The position numbers and the translations under genes are program-made. This document shows positions 1-8,403 of a stretch of DNA of 64,000 nt, piece by piece. Within the stretch, counting starts at the first letter, position 1. Each line of letters begins with the position of its first letter. The stretch is taken from positions 222,004-286,003 of the forward strand of contig NZ_JADKRX010000002.1 of NCBI RefSeq assembly GCF_015350975.1, written 5' to 3'. Under the pieces are notes generated by a model that had not been told where the DNA came from, ran no database searches, and saw nothing but the letters and a program-made list of their open reading frames with translations. This stretch comes from Curtobacterium sp. VKM Ac-1395 (GTDB taxonomy: Bacteria; Actinomycetota; Actinomycetes; Actinomycetales; Microbacteriaceae).

Positions 1-457
<457 letters not shown>

Positions 458-461
<4 letters not shown>

Positions 462-1240
462 GGGGTCCTCCTGGCGGTGGCACGGGCTGCCGCGACGAGC
501 GCCCGTGTGGTGGGGTGCTGCGGCCGGGCGAGCAGGTCGGCGACGGAACCCGTCTCGACGACACGACCGGCGTCGAGCACGACGACGGAGTCGGCGATCT
601 GCGCGAGCACCGCAAGGTCGTGCGTGACGAACAGCAGCGACACGTCCAGGCCGCGCAGCAGGTCGAGGATCCGCGCCTCGGTCGTGACGTCGAGCGCGGT
701 GGTGGGTTCGTCCGCCACGATGAGCTGCGGCGACCCGGCCAGCGCCATCGCGATGCAGATCCGCTGCCGCTGTCCACCGGAGAGCTGGTGCGGCCACTGG
801 CGAAGCAGGGACTCGGGGTCGGGCAGCCCGACCGCGACGGCGAACTCCAGCGCCGCTGCGTCCGCCGCGCGCCGGTCGAGCCCGCGGTGCAGCCGGAGGG
901 GCTCCGCGATCTGCTTCCCGACGCGACGCAGGGGATCGAGGGCCGTGCCCGGCTCCTGGAACACCATCCCGATGCGCGCTCCGCGGTACGCCGCGCGCGC
1001 CCGGTCCGGCAGTCCGAGCAGCTCCTCGCCGTCGAGCCGCACCGACCCCGTCACGTCCGCCCCGGTCGGTTCCAGCCCCATCAGGGCCAGGGAGGTCATG
1101 GACTTCCCGGAACCGGACGCGCCGATCACGCCGACGCGACCGCCGGGAGGCACGGTGAACGTCACGTCGTCGAGCACCGTCCGCCCCGCGATCCGGACCG
1201 ACAGGCCACGGACCTCGAGTCCGGTCGCTGCGGCGTTCAC
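458..1240 (-). CDS. Peptide ABC transporter ATPase (DppD/OppD-like)
   Basis: First ATPase of the peptide importer, 260 residues. Visible motifs in order: Walker A GASGSGKS, Q-loop VFQEPGTALDP, ABC signature LSGGQRQR, Walker B LIVADEPTTALD and the switch histidine in FVTHDL. The GTG start at 1240 overlaps the permease stop (GTGA) and has a purine-rich GGGGGTGA upstream. Its own stop overlaps the next GTG in the same way, so the two ATPases are translationally coupled. The protein is somewhat shorter than typical OppD (about 320 residues) and lacks the C-terminal extension that carries the Fe-S cysteines in some DppD proteins. Confidence 0.93.
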
Positions 1241-2124
1241 GCGGTCACCCCCGGCACGGCGGTGGCGCGCTCGGTGTCGCTCGCGCGGTCGCCGGTGGTG
1301 AGCCGCGGGTCGGAGGCGTCGCGGATGGCGTCCCCGAGCAGCGAGAGCGCCATCACGACGAGGGCGATGGCGGCGCCGGGCCAGGTCGCGCTCCACGGGT
1401 GCACGCCGATGTAGGGCTGCAGGTCGGACAGCAGGGTGCCCCACGACGCCGTCCCCGATCCCGCGCCGTAGCCGAGGTAGGAGAGCCCGGCCTCGGCGAG
1501 GACCGCCGTGGCCATCGCGAGCGACAGCTGCACGGTGAACAGCGGCGCCGCGTTCGGCACCAGGTGGCGCAGCAGCACCCCGCCGGGCCCGACGCCGGAG
1601 GCCCTGGCCGCCGTGACGTAGTCGCTCCTGGCGATGCGGCGGATCTCCCCGCGGGCGACCCGGGCGATCGTCACGCCGAACGCCAGTCCGACGGACAGGA
1701 TCACCACGCCGAGCGAGCCGCCGAACACCGCGGTGAGGAGCATCGCCGTCAGCAGCGTGGGGAACGCGACGAGGATGTCGAGGAGCACGGCCGTGCCCTC
1801 GCGGACCCAGCGAACGGTGAGGGAGCCGATCGCGGTGAGCACGATGCCGACGACGCTGGCGATGGCCCCGGAGCCGACAGCGACGAGCACCGTCGTCCTG
1901 GTGCCCGCGAGCAGGTAGCTGGCGATGTCGCGACCGATACCGTCGGTGCCGAACCAGTGCGCGGCACTCGGCGGGTCCCACTGGTGGAACGGGTCGGCGC
2001 GGAACGGGTCCTGGGGCGTCCAGACGAGCGACACGGCGGCGAGCACCACGAGGAGCCCGAGGACGACCACGGCGAAGACCCCGGTGGGGCGGTGGAGGAG
2101 TCGGCGGATGCCGGATCCGGTCAT
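1237..2124 (-). CDS. Peptide ABC transporter permease (DppC/OppC-like)
   Basis: Inner-membrane permease of the BPD_transp_1 family, 295 residues. The N-terminal membrane helix (about 17-37) is followed by the DppC-type segment HWFGTDGIGRDI. Several more hydrophobic helices follow. The coupling-helix region contains the family-typical DYVTAARASG (about 167-176), which docks on the ATPases. The start overlaps the stop of the upstream permease by one base. Part of the operon hydrolase - binding protein - permease - permease - ATPase - ATPase. Confidence 0.93.
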   Translation of the reverse strand: MTGSGIRRLLHRPTGVFAVVVLGLLVVLAAVSLVWTPQDPFRADPFHQWDPPSAAHWFGTDGIGRDIASYLLAGTRTTVLVAVGSGAIASVVGIVLTAIGSLTVRWVREGTAVLLDILVAFPTLLTAMLLTAVFGGSLGVVILSVGLAFGVTIARVARGEIRRIARSDYVTAARASGVGPGGVLLRHLVPNAAPLFTVQLSLAMATAVLAEAGLSYLGYGAGSGTASWGTLLSDLQPYIGVHPWSATWPGAAIALVVMALSLLGDAIRDASDPRLTTGDRASDTERATAVPGVTA

Positions 2125-3074
2125 CAGGTGGCCTCCCGCTGCCGGGGGTCGAGTGCGCGGTGCACGACGTCGACCGCGAAGCCGACGACCAGCACGAGCC
2201 CGGTCAGCACGAGCAGCTCCGACTGCACCTTCGTGACGTCACGGCGGCCGACGTCGGTGACGAGCATCCGGCCGACCCCGGGGAGCGAGAACAGCTGCTC
2301 GACGACGACCGCGCCGACCAGGAGGCCGGCGATCTGCACGCCGAGGACCGCGAGCACGGTCAGCGCGACCGACCCGAGCCCGTGCCGGAGCAGCGCCTGC
2401 GTGCGGGTGAGCCCCACGGCCGCGGCGGTGCGGATGTGGTCGGCGTCGAGCACGGAGAGCGTCGCGGAGCGCGTGAAGCGGAGGATGACGGCACCCTCGA
2501 CGGCGCCGATCGTCAGCGCCGGCAGCACGAGCGACGAGAACGCCCGCCCGGGTTCCGACCAGCCGTCGAGCGGGAAGCCCTGCGTCGGCAGCCAGTGCAG
2601 CGTCACGGCGAACAGCGCGACGAGGAGCATGCCGGCCCAGACGACCGGGACCGCGGCGACGGCCTGGGCCACGAACGCGATGATCGCCCCACCGGCGCGG
2701 CGACGCAGCACCGCGGCGAGGACCCCGAGCGGGACCCCGAGCACGAGCGCCGCGGCGAGGGACATCCCCGCCAGCGGCAGCGTCACGCCGAGCTTCGCGG
2801 CGATCTCCGGACCGACCGCGCCGTTCGTCACGAGGGACCTGCCGAGGTCCCCGGTGACGACGCCGCCGATCCAGTCGAGGTACTGCAGCACCACGGGTCG
2901 GTCGAGACCGAGCTGGCGGCGGAGCTCCTCGACCTGCGCGGGCGTCGACTGGGTGCCCGCGACGACCTGGGCGACGTCACCGGGCAGCACGCGGAGCGTG
3001 GCGAAGATGATGACGCTCGCCACGAGGAGGCCGACGACGAGCAGGAGCACCCGCCCGATGAGGAACCGGGTCAC
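2124..3074 (-). CDS. Peptide ABC transporter permease (DppB/OppB-like)
   Basis: First permease of the peptide importer, 316 residues. The N-terminus MTRFLIGRVLLLVVGLLVAS is the classic DppB-type first helix. A periplasm-type loop follows, containing QLGLDRPVVLQYLDWIGG and GDLGRS, then the multi-helix BPD_transp_1 core with the EAA-like loop around DHIRTAAAVGLT. The gene starts 9 bp after the binding-protein stop and overlaps the following permease by one base. The order B before C matches dpp and opp operons in general. Substrate cannot be deduced beyond peptide-like solutes. Confidence 0.93.
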   Translation of the reverse strand: MTRFLIGRVLLLVVGLLVASVIIFATLRVLPGDVAQVVAGTQSTPAQVEELRRQLGLDRPVVLQYLDWIGGVVTGDLGRSLVTNGAVGPEIAAKLGVTLPLAGMSLAAALVLGVPLGVLAAVLRRRAGGAIIAFVAQAVAAVPVVWAGMLLVALFAVTLHWLPTQGFPLDGWSEPGRAFSSLVLPALTIGAVEGAVILRFTRSATLSVLDADHIRTAAAVGLTRTQALLRHGLGSVALTVLAVLGVQIAGLLVGAVVVEQLFSLPGVGRMLVTDVGRRDVTKVQSELLVLTGLVLVVGFAVDVVHRALDPRQREAT

Positions 3075-3083
3075 GGGACGATG

Positions 3084-4631
3084 CTAGTTGCCCTGCGCGA
3101 CCGCGAGCCCCGACAGGTCGAGCCGCGAGTTCCCGCCGTCGACCGGGAACCCGGTGACGCCCTTCCGGATCGCCGTGATCTCCGTGGCCGTGTACAGCCA
3201 CTCGCCGGCCGCGTCCTCGCTGACGATCCGCGCGGCCTTCTTCAGCGCGGCGGCCTTCTCGGACGCGGACGTCGTCGCGACGGACTCGGCGTAGAGCGCC
3301 TGCACCCGTGCGTTGTCGTAGCCGAAGTAGTAGTCCGGGTTCGCCCAGTTGCCGAAGTCCCGGGCCTCGACGTGGTCGACCATCGACAGGTCGAAGTCAC
3401 GGACGCCGGACTTCGGCGCCTGGAACACCGACGACAGCCAGGTGGCGAAGTCGACGCGCTTGACGGTCAGGGTGATGCCGACGTCGGCGAGCTGGGACGT
3501 CAGCACGTCCCCGATGGTCGCCGGGTAGACGTTGGCGTAGGTCAGGGTGAGCTTCAGGTCCTGCGCCCCGGCCGCGGCGAGGAGCTCCTTCGCGTTCGAC
3601 GGGTCGTACGCGTCGACGTCGGTGAGGTCCTCGTACCCGGGGTCGAGCTCGGGGATCGGGCCGCCCTGCTCGACGCCCGTGCCGCCGATGGCCTTGATGA
3701 GCGCCTTCGGGTCGATGGCCTGCCGGATCGCCTGGCGGACCCGCTTGTCGGTGAAGGGCGCCTTGGCGTCGTTGAACGCGAGCGTGTACTTGTCGGTCGT
3801 CTTGCCGGAGTGCAGCGCGATGTCGGGGTTGCCCTGCAGCTGGCTCTTCAGCGTGCCGTCGACGGGGTTCAGCACGTCCACGTCCCCGTTCGCCATTGCG
3901 TTCACGGCCGTCGACGGGTCGGTGATGTACCGGAAGACGATCGACTTGACCTTCGCCTTCGTGCCCCAGTAGTCCGCGTTCCGGGTGAAGGTCAGCGAGT
4001 CGCCCTGCTTCCAGTTCGTGACCTCGAACGGGCCGGTGCCGTTCGCGCTGTCCGACAGGTCGTTGTCCGCGGCCTTCTCGAGCACGAGCCCGGCGCGACC
4101 GGTCAGGTTGAAGAGCAGGTCCGAGTCCGGCTTCGCCAGCGTCAGCACGACGGTGTCGGACGACGGCGACGCGATGGAGCTGACCCCGGCGAGCTTGGCC
4201 GAGTCGACGTAGGAGTCGTTGCCCTTGACCTGCTCGATCGACCAGACGACGTCGGCGGCGGTGACGGGCTTGCCGTCCTGGAAGGTGATGCCCTCGCGGA
4301 GCGTGAACGTGTACGTGCGGCCGTCGTCGGAGACCTCGTGCTTCGCCGCCAGCACGTCGCGGATCCCGCCCGTCGCGGTCCGGCCGACGAGTCCCTGGTA
4401 CACGTTGTCGATGAGGACCTGGTCGAGCGCCGCCCCGGACTGCGTGCGGATGTCGAGGCTGGTCGGTTCGAGCACCAGGCCGACGCGCACGGTCGCGTCC
4501 CTGCCGCCCGTGGGCGTCGTCGAGCCGGTGCACCCGGCGAGGGCGACGGTCGCCGCCACGGCGATCGCGGTCGCGGCGAGGACCGAGCGACGGACGTGCT
4601 GCCGACCGACGCGGGGGAGGGAGGGGCGCAT
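3084..4631 (-). CDS. Peptide ABC transporter substrate-binding lipoprotein (SBP_bac_5)
   Basis: Extracellular solute-binding lipoprotein of the family-5 (DppA/OppA) type, 515 residues. The signal peptide ends in a lipobox, LALAGC (about 29-34), so the mature protein should be lipid-anchored outside the membrane. Family hallmarks include FTLREGITFQDGKPVTAADVV (split here at residue level) and GTGPFEV. I chose ATG 4631 because GGAAGGAA lies 9-16 nt upstream and the signal peptide starts there; upstream in-frame sequence belongs to another frame of the hydrolase gene. It precedes both permeases directly, as usual for peptide importers. Confidence 0.93.
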   Translation of the reverse strand: MRPSLPRVGRQHVRRSVLAATAIAVAATVALAGCTGSTTPTGGRDATVRVGLVLEPTSLDIRTQSGAALDQVLIDNVYQGLVGRTATGGIRDVLAAKHEVSDDGRTYTFTLREGITFQDGKPVTAADVVWSIEQVKGNDSYVDSAKLAGVSSIASPSSDTVVLTLAKPDSDLLFNLTGRAGLVLEKAADNDLSDSANGTGPFEVTNWKQGDSLTFTRNADYWGTKAKVKSIVFRYITDPSTAVNAMANGDVDVLNPVDGTLKSQLQGNPDIALHSGKTTDKYTLAFNDAKAPFTDKRVRQAIRQAIDPKALIKAIGGTGVEQGGPIPELDPGYEDLTDVDAYDPSNAKELLAAAGAQDLKLTLTYANVYPATIGDVLTSQLADVGITLTVKRVDFATWLSSVFQAPKSGVRDFDLSMVDHVEARDFGNWANPDYYFGYDNARVQALYAESVATTSASEKAAALKKAARIVSEDAAGEWLYTATEITAIRKGVTGFPVDGGNSRLDLSGLAVAQGN

Positions 4632-4692
4632 GGGTGGTGTGTTCCTTCCGGGCGCACGGGGAGCGACGGTCGTCGCGCGCGCTCGGAAGAAT

Positions 4693-5643
4693 CTACCGGC
4701 GCTGCGAGCGCTGTTCGACGCCGTACAACAATTGGTTGCGGACGCCCCATTCCCGGATGGCGGCCGCCAGGTCGAGCGGCGCCTGCGTCTGGACGGCGTG
4801 CCGGGCCTCCACGGTGACGATGGTCGCGGCCGGCAGCCGGTCGGCGAAGGTCGTGACGAGCTTCGGGGAGACGTAGCCGCGGTCGCCGCGGACGAGCAGG
4901 ACCGGCACGTCGAGCGACTCCAGGTCCGGCCACGCGTCCGCGAACCGCCCGACGGACGAGGTCCGTCCGGCCGGCAGGTGCGGGAAGTGGTGCCGCCGGA
5001 CCAGCCGTCCGTCCGCGCCGAGGCGGGTCGTGTGCCGGGCCTCCCGGAGGAGCACCTGGCGGTCGTCCCCGACCCTGGCCTCGACTGCGCGGTCGACGAC
5101 CTCGTCGAGGTCCTCGAACGGCGGCTCGGACTCCAGCGCCCGCGCGATCCGGTCGACGGCGCGCTGGGCGAAGTCCGGCGACATGTCGACGAGCACCAGG
5201 CCGGTGACGCGCTCCGGCGCCGTCGCCGCGATCCGGGCCGCCAGGATCGCGCCGAGCGAGTGCCCCACGACCACGCCGGGCGGCACCGCGAGCGTGTCGA
5301 GCGCAGCGAGCACCGCGGGGGCGGTGGCGGACGCCGCGTAGTCGGCGTCGTCCCGCCAGGCCGAGCGCCCGTGGCCGGGCAGGTCGAGTGCGACCGCCGG
5401 CTCGCCGACGGCGATCGCCGTCTGGTCGAAGCTGTGGGCGTCGATGCCGAGCCCGTGCAGGTAGACGACCCGGGCCTCCCGGCCGGCGTCCGCGGGGTCC
5501 TGCCAGCGGATCGCGGAGACCGCACCGTGTCCGTCGGGTCCCGGCGTGGCCGGGATCTCCTGCCGGGAGGCTCGCAGCGGCTCCGTCACGCCGCTCGCGC
5601 GGGCCAGGTCGGGCAGGTCCCGGAACTCGTCGTCGTCGTGCAC
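4693..5643 (-). CDS. Alpha/beta hydrolase family protein
   Basis: Soluble alpha/beta-hydrolase of 316 residues. The oxyanion-loop motif YLHGLG, the nucleophile elbow GHSLG (serine), a plausible catalytic Asp in LLVRGDRG and a late His in EARHAVQ are all in the expected order. GTG start. It is the first gene of the minus-strand run leading into the peptide transporter (61 bp before the binding protein), so co-expression is likely. It may be a peptidase or esterase acting on imported compounds, but the reaction cannot be read from sequence. It diverges from the iron-related gene starting at 5707, with 63 bp between them. Confidence 0.85.
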   Translation of the reverse strand: MHDDDEFRDLPDLARASGVTEPLRASRQEIPATPGPDGHGAVSAIRWQDPADAGREARVVYLHGLGIDAHSFDQTAIAVGEPAVALDLPGHGRSAWRDDADYAASATAPAVLAALDTLAVPPGVVVGHSLGAILAARIAATAPERVTGLVLVDMSPDFAQRAVDRIARALESEPPFEDLDEVVDRAVEARVGDDRQVLLREARHTTRLGADGRLVRRHHFPHLPAGRTSSVGRFADAWPDLESLDVPVLLVRGDRGYVSPKLVTTFADRLPAATIVTVEARHAVQTQAPLDLAAAIREWGVRNQLLYGVEQRSQRR

Positions 5644-5670
5644 ACGGCCAGTCTCGCACCGCGCGGACTC

Positions 5671-5700
5671 TTGGCTGGCTTAGGTAAGGCATGCCATACT
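5671..5700 (+). promoter_or_regulatory. Putative promoter for the siderophore-interacting protein
   Basis: TTGGCT (5671-5676) and CATACT (5695-5700) are separated by 18 bp and look like -35 and -10 boxes. The first transcribed base would fall at about the GTG start codon at 5707, and no Shine-Dalgarno sequence is present, so a leaderless transcript is likely. Judged by eye only. Confidence 0.5.
5680..5698 (+). promoter_or_regulatory. DtxR/IdeR-like iron box
   Basis: The 19-bp stretch TTAGGTAAGGCATGCCATA matches about 13 of 19 positions of the known DtxR/IdeR consensus TTAGGTTAGGCTAACCTAA, including the whole left half TTAGGT. It sits between and over the -35/-10 boxes of the downstream gene, the position expected for an iron-dependent repressor site. 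The adjoining gene encodes an iron-uptake flavoprotein, which agrees. Confidence 0.6.
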
Positions 5701-5706
5701 TCTGGT

Positions 5707-6678
5707 GTGGCAGCCCGGTACCGTGTGTTCTCCGTCCGCGTGGCAGCCGTGTCCTCGCTCACGCCCCACTTCGTGCGGGTGACGCTCACGGGCGACGAGC
5801 TCGGCGCGTTCTCCTCGGTCGGACTCGACCAGCGGATCAAGGTCGTCCTGCCGATCCCCGGGCACGGGTTCACCGACCTGCCCGACGGCGAGGAGTGGTA
5901 CACGGCCTGGCGTGCCCTGCCTGACGACACGCGGAACCCGCTCCGCACGTACACCGTCCGGTCCTTCCGCCCCGATGCCCGCGAGCTCGACATCGACTTC
6001 GTCGCCCACGGTGACACCGGACCAGCGTCGCGCTGGGTCGCCGGGTGCGCTGTCGGCGACGAGCTCCGCATCGTCGGACCCGCCGTGCCGTCCTCCCCGG
6101 ACGAGCTGCCCTCCGGTGCCGCCGAGTTCGCGCCGGGTGCGGCCAACCGGATCCTGCTCGCCGGTGACGAGACCGCTGCGCCCGCGATCTGCGCCATCCT
6201 CGAGGCACTCGACGTCACCACCGTCGGCCACGTCTTCATCGAGGTCCCCACGGACGCCGACCGGCTGCCGGTGACCGCGCCCGCCGGGGTCGAGGTCCGC
6301 TGGATCGCCCGCAACGGTGCCTCGCACGGCGTCCGGATGACCGACCACGTGCACGCGTGGGCGTCGAGCGCGGTGTCGCCGCTGTCGACGTCGGGTCTCG
6401 TCCCGGTCGCCGGGGCAGGCGTCGTCGGTCCGGGCGTCGCCGGGGCCGCCGTCGCCGGGGTGGACGTCGCCGACGTGGAGCTCGCGGACGTGGACGTCGA
6501 CCACCAGACGCTGTGGGACGTCCCCACCGCCGAGTCGCACCGTCCCGTCTACGCCTGGATCGCGGGCGAGGCCGCCTGCATCAAGGAGCTCCGCCGCCAC
6601 CTCGTGCGAGGCGTCGGCCTCGACCGCAAGCAGGTCGCCTTCATGGGCTACTGGCGGCACGGCAAGGCCGAGAACTAG
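5707..6678 (+). CDS. Siderophore-interacting protein (FAD/NAD(P)H ferric-siderophore reductase family)
   Basis: Cytosolic flavoprotein, 323 residues, of the SIP/ViuB family that reduces iron in imported ferric siderophores. The N-terminal FAD-binding barrel contains RTYTVRSF, the family RxYT-S/F flavin motif. The C-terminal part has LLAGDETAAPAICAIL and the closing VAFMGYWRHGKAEN typical of SIPs. A Val/Ala/Gly/Asp-rich low-complexity stretch (about 220-265) sits between these parts and is an unusual insertion. The GTG start at 5707 is required by homology (AARYRVFSV is the family N-terminus) and lacks a ribosome-binding site, fitting a leaderless message. The FecE-type ATPase follows after 4 bp. 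Confidence 0.9.
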   Translation: MAARYRVFSVRVAAVSSLTPHFVRVTLTGDELGAFSSVGLDQRIKVVLPIPGHGFTDLPDGEEWYTAWRALPDDTRNPLRTYTVRSFRPDARELDIDFVAHGDTGPASRWVAGCAVGDELRIVGPAVPSSPDELPSGAAEFAPGAANRILLAGDETAAPAICAILEALDVTTVGHVFIEVPTDADRLPVTAPAGVEVRWIARNGASHGVRMTDHVHAWASSAVSPLSTSGLVPVAGAGVVGPGVAGAAVAGVDVADVELADVDVDHQTLWDVPTAESHRPVYAWIAGEAACIKELRRHLVRGVGLDRKQVAFMGYWRHGKAEN

Positions 6679-6682
6679 CCCG

Positions 6683-7501
6683 GTGTCCGCTCCCGCCGTG
6701 CCCGCCGTCGGCGCCGTCCCCACGACGGCGCTCGGTGCTCGCGGCCTGACGCTCGCGTACGACGACCGCGTCGTGGTGGACGGTCTCGACGTCGACGTGC
6801 CGGACGGCGAGCTCACCGTCATCGTCGGCCCGAACGCGTGCGGGAAGTCCACGCTGCTGAAGGCCTTCGCGCGCACGCTGAAGCCGAGCGCCGGCACCGT
6901 GTTCCTGGACGGCGCACCGCTCGGGTCCTACCGCCCCAAGGCGGTCGCGCGCCGCGTGGCGATGCTCCCGCAGACGCCGATCGCCCCCGACGGCATCACC
7001 GTCCGCGACCTCGTGTCCCGCGGACGCTTCCCACACCAGGACCTCTTCCACCCGTCCTCCGGGTCCGACCGTGCCGCCGTGCAGCAGGCGTTGGCGCAGA
7101 CCGACACCGTCGACCTCGCGGACCGCGGTGTCGACGAGCTCTCCGGAGGGCAGCGGCAGCGCGTCTGGATCGCGATGGTGCTGGCGCAGGAGACCGACAT
7201 CGTGCTGCTCGACGAGCCCACGACGTTCCTCGACATCGCGCACCAGTACGACGTCCTCGAGCTCGCGGCAGCGCTGCACGCGGCGGGCCGGACGGTCGTC
7301 GCGGTCCTGCACGACCTGAACCAGGCAGCGCGGTACGCCACGCACGTCATCGCGATGCGCGAGGGCGCGGTCGTGGCGCAGGGCTCGCCGGCCGCCGTGC
7401 TGACGGCTGACCTCGTCGAGGACGTCTTCGGCCTGCCCTGCGTCGTCGTTCCCGACCCCGAGACCGGCACGCCGCTCGTCGTGCCGCGTCGCGCGCGCTG
7501 A
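6683..7501 (+). CDS. Iron-siderophore ABC transporter ATPase (FecE/FepC-like)
   Basis: Nucleotide-binding subunit of a FecCD-type importer, 272 residues. Walker A GPNACGKST, Q-loop PQTPIAPDGITV, signature ELSGGQRQR, Walker B IVLLDEPTTFLD and the switch histidine VLHDLNQAARY are all present, and the DEPTTFLDIAHQ block is typical of siderophore transporters. GTG start 4 bp after the SIP stop. No permease or binding protein is encoded next to it here, so it probably energises a transporter encoded elsewhere. Expected to share iron control with the upstream gene. Confidence 0.92.
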   Translation: MSAPAVPAVGAVPTTALGARGLTLAYDDRVVVDGLDVDVPDGELTVIVGPNACGKSTLLKAFARTLKPSAGTVFLDGAPLGSYRPKAVARRVAMLPQTPIAPDGITVRDLVSRGRFPHQDLFHPSSGSDRAAVQQALAQTDTVDLADRGVDELSGGQRQRVWIAMVLAQETDIVLLDEPTTFLDIAHQYDVLELAAALHAAGRTVVAVLHDLNQAARYATHVIAMREGAVVAQGSPAAVLTADLVEDVFGLPCVVVPDPETGTPLVVPRRAR

Positions 7502-7644
7502 GGCCGAGCTGCGCCGAGTGGTCGGGACGCCCCGCTCGCGTTCGGCGGTCGGTCGCGTTCCGTCGGCCGTCAGGCCGCCGGCCGACGGGTCGTGACCGTT
7601 CGGCGGCACGCCGACGGGGTGTCGTGACCAGTCGGTCCGGTGGT

Positions 7645-7700
7645 GAGATCGCACTTCGTGTCGGGTCGGCTGGAGCCGAGCCGACACGAAAGGCGATCTC
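7645..7700. repeat. 56-bp palindrome, copy 1 (degenerate)
   Basis: Arms of 26 bp beginning GAGATCGCACTTCG and ending CGATCTC, with a 4-nt loop TGGA. By hand 23 of 26 positions pair; the right arm carries AAAGG where copy 2 has GAAGTG. Would fold into a long stem in RNA or a cruciform in DNA. Confidence 0.9.
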
Positions 7701-7782
7701 AGCGGGGGCGGAGGGGCGGAACGCCCCGCTCACGGTCGGCGAGTGGTCGCGTTCCGTCGGCCAGGAGGCCGTCGGCCGACGG

Positions 7783-7942
7783 GTCGTGACCGTTCGGCGG
7801 CACGCCGACGGGGTGTCGCGACCAGTCGGCGGCACGTCGGCGGGGTGTCGTGACCAGTGGGCGGCGTGCCGACGGGGTGTCGTGACCGGTCTGCGGCACG
7901 CCGGCGGGGTGTCGTGACCAGTGGGCGGCGTGCCGGCGAGGT
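7783..7942. repeat. Five tandem 32-bp units
   Basis: The anchor GTCGNGACC recurs at 7783, 7815, 7847, 7879, 7911 and 7943, exactly 32 bp apart. Each unit carries a short dyad, most clearly GTCGGCG-GCA-CGCCGAC, then GGGGT. Single units flanked by a partial copy also occur at 7589-7620, 8104-8135 and 8298-8329. There are no unique spacers, so this is not a CRISPR array. Confidence 0.92.
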
Positions 7943-7961
7943 GTCGTGACCGGTCGGCGAG

Positions 7962-7997
7962 CGGGAGGCGCGGTGCGGGGCCGCCACGAGCCTCCCG
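7962..7997. repeat. 36-bp hairpin, copy 1
   Basis: CGGGAGGC at 7962-7969 pairs with GCCTCCCG at 7990-7997; the loop contains GCGG and CCGC, which can pair further. Its second copy is at 8349-8384. No T-tract follows, so terminator activity is only possible. Confidence 0.8.
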
Positions 7998-8159
7998 TCC
8001 GGCGGTCGTGCCGGAACGGTGCTGCGGGGCGAGTGGTCGGAACACCCCGCTCACGGTCGGCGAGGGGTCGCGTTCGGTCGGCCGGGAGGCCGCCGACCGA
8101 CGGGTCGTGACCGGTCGGCGGCACGCCGACGGGGTGTCGTGACCAATCGGTCCGGTGGT

Positions 8160-8215
8160 GAGATCGCACTTCGTGTCGGGTCGGCCGGAGCCGAGCCGAC
8201 ACGAAGTGCGATCTC
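8160..8215. repeat. 56-bp palindrome, copy 2 (near perfect)
   Basis: Arms of 26 bp pair at 25 positions around a CGGA loop; the single mismatch is in the inner GTCGGGTCGGC segment. It is identical in position within the composite unit to copy 1, 515 bp away. Confidence 0.93.
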
Positions 8216-8348
8216 AGCGGGTGTGAAGGGTCGGGACGCCCCGCTCAGGGTCGGCGAGTGGTCGCGTTCCGTCGGCCGAGTGGCCGCCGGCCGACGAGTC
8301 GCGACCGGTCGGCGGCGTGCTGGCGGGGTGTCGTGACCGGTCGGCGGG

Positions 8349-8384
8349 CGGGAGGCGCGGTGCGGGGCCGCCACGGGCCTCCCG
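8349..8384. terminator. 36-bp hairpin, copy 2, possible terminator for the minus-strand gene
   Basis: CGGGAGGC at 8349-8356 pairs with GCCTCCCG at 8377-8384. It lies 20 bp beyond the stop codon of the minus-strand HExxH gene, a position that suits a terminator, though no T-run follows. Confidence 0.5.
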
Positions 8385-8403
8385 TCCGGTGGTGAGCCGG
8401 AGG

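Larger units (their letters stand above)
7502..8403. repeat. Non-coding nested repeat island between convergent genes
   Basis: About 900 bp with no convincing gene. It is two copies of a composite unit, each with a first half ending in a 56-bp palindrome (7645, 8160) and a second half ending in a 36-bp hairpin (7962, 8349). All four sub-blocks share GTCGGNACNCCCCGCTC-like heads, a GGTCGCGTTC core and a 32-bp element. The palindromes are 515 bp apart and the hairpins 387 bp apart; the 128-bp difference is exactly four 32-bp units, so the copies differ in tandem repeat number. Long open frames here are high-GC artefacts: 32 is not a multiple of 3, so the frame rotates at every unit. Confidence 0.9.

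Noticed and set aside
2160..4817. Very long plus-strand open frame (885 codons) opposite the peptide-transporter genes
   Set aside because: Arg/Asp/Val-rich antisense shadow of clear permease and binding-protein genes; no family motif and no ribosome-binding site.
7783..7942. CRISPR array
   Set aside because: Units are contiguous with no unique spacers, and no cas genes are present.
7699..8202. Minus-strand frames repeating MSARLxPTRHEVRSHH in the repeat island
   Set aside because: The two copies follow the DNA duplication, and the 32-bp unit shifts the reading frame each time; the similarity is at DNA level only.
7645..8215. Terminal inverted repeats of an insertion sequence
   Set aside because: Each palindrome is self-complementary and closed; nothing like a transposase lies between or beside them, and no target duplication is visible.
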